A stretch of 6,870 nt of DNA from Verrucomicrobiota bacterium (GTDB lineage: Bacteria > Verrucomicrobiota > Verrucomicrobiia > Chthoniobacterales > JAFAMB01). A program made the position numbers and the translations under genes. The notes beneath the pieces are model-generated. The model was given only the letters and a program-made list of their open reading frames with translations. It did no database searches and had not been told where the DNA came from. Each line of letters opens with the position of its first letter. Position 1 is the stretch's first letter. The stretch covers positions 1 to 6,870 of the forward strand of contig JAFAVN010000234.1 of NCBI GenBank assembly GCA_019242435.1, given 5' to 3'. Positions 5,853-6,870 of the stretch are shown in pieces.

Positions 5853-6110
5853 AAGCTAGTGCGTCGAGTTTGAGTTGTGACCACCTCACCTGGTATCTCC
5901 AGGATCAGCTGGCTCATTTTTCAAGGCGCGAACCAGCATATGTAAATCGATCGGCCGCCGATGAGCAATGTGGAAAATCAGCGGGAGAGTAGAAATGGTG
6001 GTGTTTCTGGCTGGAAGCCGCTGACGGAGTCGGCTCGGCTAGGAGCGGGATCCAAGGCAATGCACCCGACGGCAATCAATCTTCGCAAACAGATGGCGCT
6101 CCTACCGAGC

Positions 6111-6266
6111 TGGATCTACAAATATTTGGCTCCTCCGGAGCCGTTGCGTTTGGATCTATCAATATCCGGCTCCTCCGGAGCCGTGGCCTTTGGATCTATG
6201 AATTTCTGGCTATCCCGGAGCCGTTGCGTTTGGATCTATGAATTTCTGGCTACTCCGGAGCCGTTT
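6111..6266. repeat. 40-bp tandem repeat, about 3.9 copies, each with a hairpin
   Basis: Units begin with TGGATCTA at 6111, 6151, 6191 and 6231, an exact 40-base period. The last is incomplete and runs into CCGTTTCTC. Each unit reads roughly TGGATCTAT-AATWTYYGGC, then a palindrome, then CCGTTGCGTT. The palindrome GGCTCC-TCC-GGAGCC is perfect in units 1 and 2. It is partly decayed in unit 3 (GGCTATCCCGGAGCC) and unit 4 (GGCTACTCCGGAGCC). The period is not a multiple of three and there are no unique spacers, so neither a protein repeat nor a CRISPR array fits. Similar hairpin-bearing units appear, to my recollection, in verrucomicrobial intergenic DNA. Confidence 0.85.
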
Positions 6267-6292
6267 CTCAACCGTCTGCCAGGCTGTAATGA

Positions 6293-6315
6293 GTCGCGGC
6301 TTCGCCGCTAGCGAC
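6293..6315. repeat. Nested hairpin GTCGC...GCGAC
   Basis: GTCGCGGCTTCGCCGC followed by TAGCGAC can fold as GCGGC-TTC-GCCGC (6296-6308) or, in an outer form, GTCGC with GCGAC. CTAGCGAC (6308-6315) is also the reverse complement of GTCGCTAG at 6383-6390, so a longer-range stem is possible. A T run at 6334-6339 is too far downstream for a standard intrinsic terminator on +, and there is no T run on the minus-strand side, so terminator function is unsupported. Confidence 0.4.
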
Positions 6316-6384
6316 GGGCTGCAGATCGCGTTCGTTTTTTCAATTCGCCTGGGCGGGCTCGGCTCTGATGTGCGCCGGCTGCGT

Positions 6385-6399
6385 CGCTAGTACTTAGCG
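6385..6399. repeat. Short inverted repeat after the signal peptidase gene
   Basis: CGCTA-GTACT-TAGCG begins 15 bp past the signal peptidase stop codon. A 5-bp stem without a following U tract is too weak to call an intrinsic terminator, but its position would suit RNA 3'-end processing. Confidence 0.3.
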
Positions 6400-6414
6400 C
6401 CTGAGTCTGTAGCC

Positions 6415-6870
6415 CTACTTGGCAAACCCCCAGTGACTCGTAAACGGCCAATACACGAAGAAGCCGCGCCCGACTACATTGTCAGCGGGCACAAACCCCC
6501 AATAACGGCTATCCAAACTGTTGGCGCTATTGTCGCCCAATGCAAAATAGGAGTTGGTAGGCACTGTCACGGTGTCGTTAGGCGTTCCCAGGAAGCGCAT
6601 CGGTTGGCCGTGCTGGTTCGTATAGCCGCCATAGCCGTTTTGACCGGACTCAACCCGTCTAAAAGCAGCATGTTGAGCAGGTTGACCATTGATGAAAAGA
6701 TTCGGCTCGGCGATCCGCAGGGTATCACCCGGAACACCGGCCAGCCGTTTAATGAAATGCTGGCTCGAACCGTCCGGGCTCACAATGCCAAGGATCCCAT
6801 TGGTTTTGAAAACAAAAATATCGGCTCGTTGCGGCGCCGCAAAGTTGTAGGTCACTTTATCGACAAATAC
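6415..6870 (-). CDS. lepB: Signal peptidase I, C-terminal part (5' end beyond window)
   Basis: Membrane-bound serine protease that removes Sec/Tat signal peptides on the outer face of the inner membrane. The frame is open to the window edge, beginning VFVDKVTYNF there, so the transmembrane anchor and the catalytic-Ser region lie outside. Visible conserved boxes are RADIFVF (box C), FIKRLAGVPGD with the general-base Lys (codon about 6748-6750, box D), and GDNSANSLDSRYWGFVP (box E). The insert between D and E, with glycine- and asparagine-rich GQNGYGGYTNQHG, is normal for the family. The C-terminus VYWPFTSHWGFAK ends shortly after the core, as is typical. The GTG at 6855 is internal, not the start. 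It is upstream of the repeat-rich spacer, and no functional link to the aldolase-like operon is evident beyond shared strand. Confidence 0.92.
   Translation of the reverse strand, partial: VFVDKVTYNFAAPQRADIFVFKTNGILGIVSPDGSSQHFIKRLAGVPGDTLRIAEPNLFINGQPAQHAAFRRVESGQNGYGGYTNQHGQPMRFLGTPNDTVTVPTNSYFALGDNSANSLDSRYWGFVPADNVVGRGFFVYWPFTSHWGFAK

Larger units (their letters stand above)
5853..6414. other. 562-bp spacer, repeat-rich, upstream of the aldolase-like operon
   Basis: This separates the signal peptidase stop from the aldolase-like start, both on the minus strand, so the operon promoter should lie here. No strong sigma-70 pair is evident; TTGAAA near 5916-5921 on the minus strand lacks a good -10 at proper spacing. 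A small palindrome CCTGGTATCTCCAGG (5889-5903) could be an operator or chance. The middle holds the 40-bp tandem repeats (6111-6266), preceded by a degenerate GGCGCTCCTACCGAGC. The open frame at 5961-6311 (+) translates this repeat with no protein periodicity and is not called. Confidence 0.6.

Noticed and set aside
6111..6266. Possible CRISPR array
   Set aside because: Whole 40-base units repeat head to tail with no unique spacers, and no cas gene is nearby.
5961..6311. 116-codon plus-strand open frame
   Set aside because: It runs through the 40-bp tandem repeats, whose period is not a multiple of three. The translation shows no domain and the frame has no credible ribosome-binding site.
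6293..6339. Intrinsic terminator
   Set aside because: The hairpin and the T run are about 19 bases apart, and the strand they would serve has no gene upstream.

Overview
The window looks like a chromosomal stretch from an uncultured soil-type bacterium, most plausibly Verrucomicrobiota (Chthoniobacterales / Udaeobacter-like). This placement is inference: it rests on moderate GC, short spacers packed with palindromic repeats, 40-bp tandem units carrying GGCTCCTCCGGAGCC-type hairpins, and a presqualene-diphosphate-synthase-type gene. No rRNA or tRNA is present to fix the taxonomy.

Layout: (1) A YajO-type aldo/keto reductase (102-1088, +) is the only plus-strand gene. It starts just after the right end of a dispersed repeat. 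(2) 1089-1704 holds no convincing gene but contains a second, degraded, palindromic copy of that repeat. (3) From 1705 to the right edge everything is on the minus strand. In order of transcription this is the 3' part of a signal peptidase I gene (6870-6415), a 560-bp spacer with 40-bp tandem repeats, a class II aldolase-like gene (5852-5067), a polytopic membrane protein (5086-3875), an ABC-ATPase-like gene (3864-3109), a third copy of the dispersed repeat in the spacer, an HpnD-like squalene/phytoene synthase (2940-2110), and a small secreted protein (2046-1705).

The most interesting part is the tightly linked trio 5852-3109. Its two soluble members are recognisable folds that have lost their defining catalytic residues. 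The aldolase-like protein lacks two of the three metal-binding histidines and the GN/S phosphate loop. The ABC-like protein lacks the P-loop glycines, Q-loop Gln, LSGGQ, Walker B Asp, catalytic Glu and H-loop His. Both frames are intact. The first two genes overlap, and the last two are joined by start/stop overlaps through a five-codon mini-ORF. A membrane protein held between two pseudoenzymes looks like a maintained but undescribed membrane complex rather than ordinary gene decay, though that is inference.

The second theme is a dispersed inverted-repeat (MITE/REPIN-like) element with termini AGTGTCYTGTCCCAT, seen three times here. One copy supplies the stop codon of the ABC-like gene and the probable ribosome-binding site of the hpnD-like gene.
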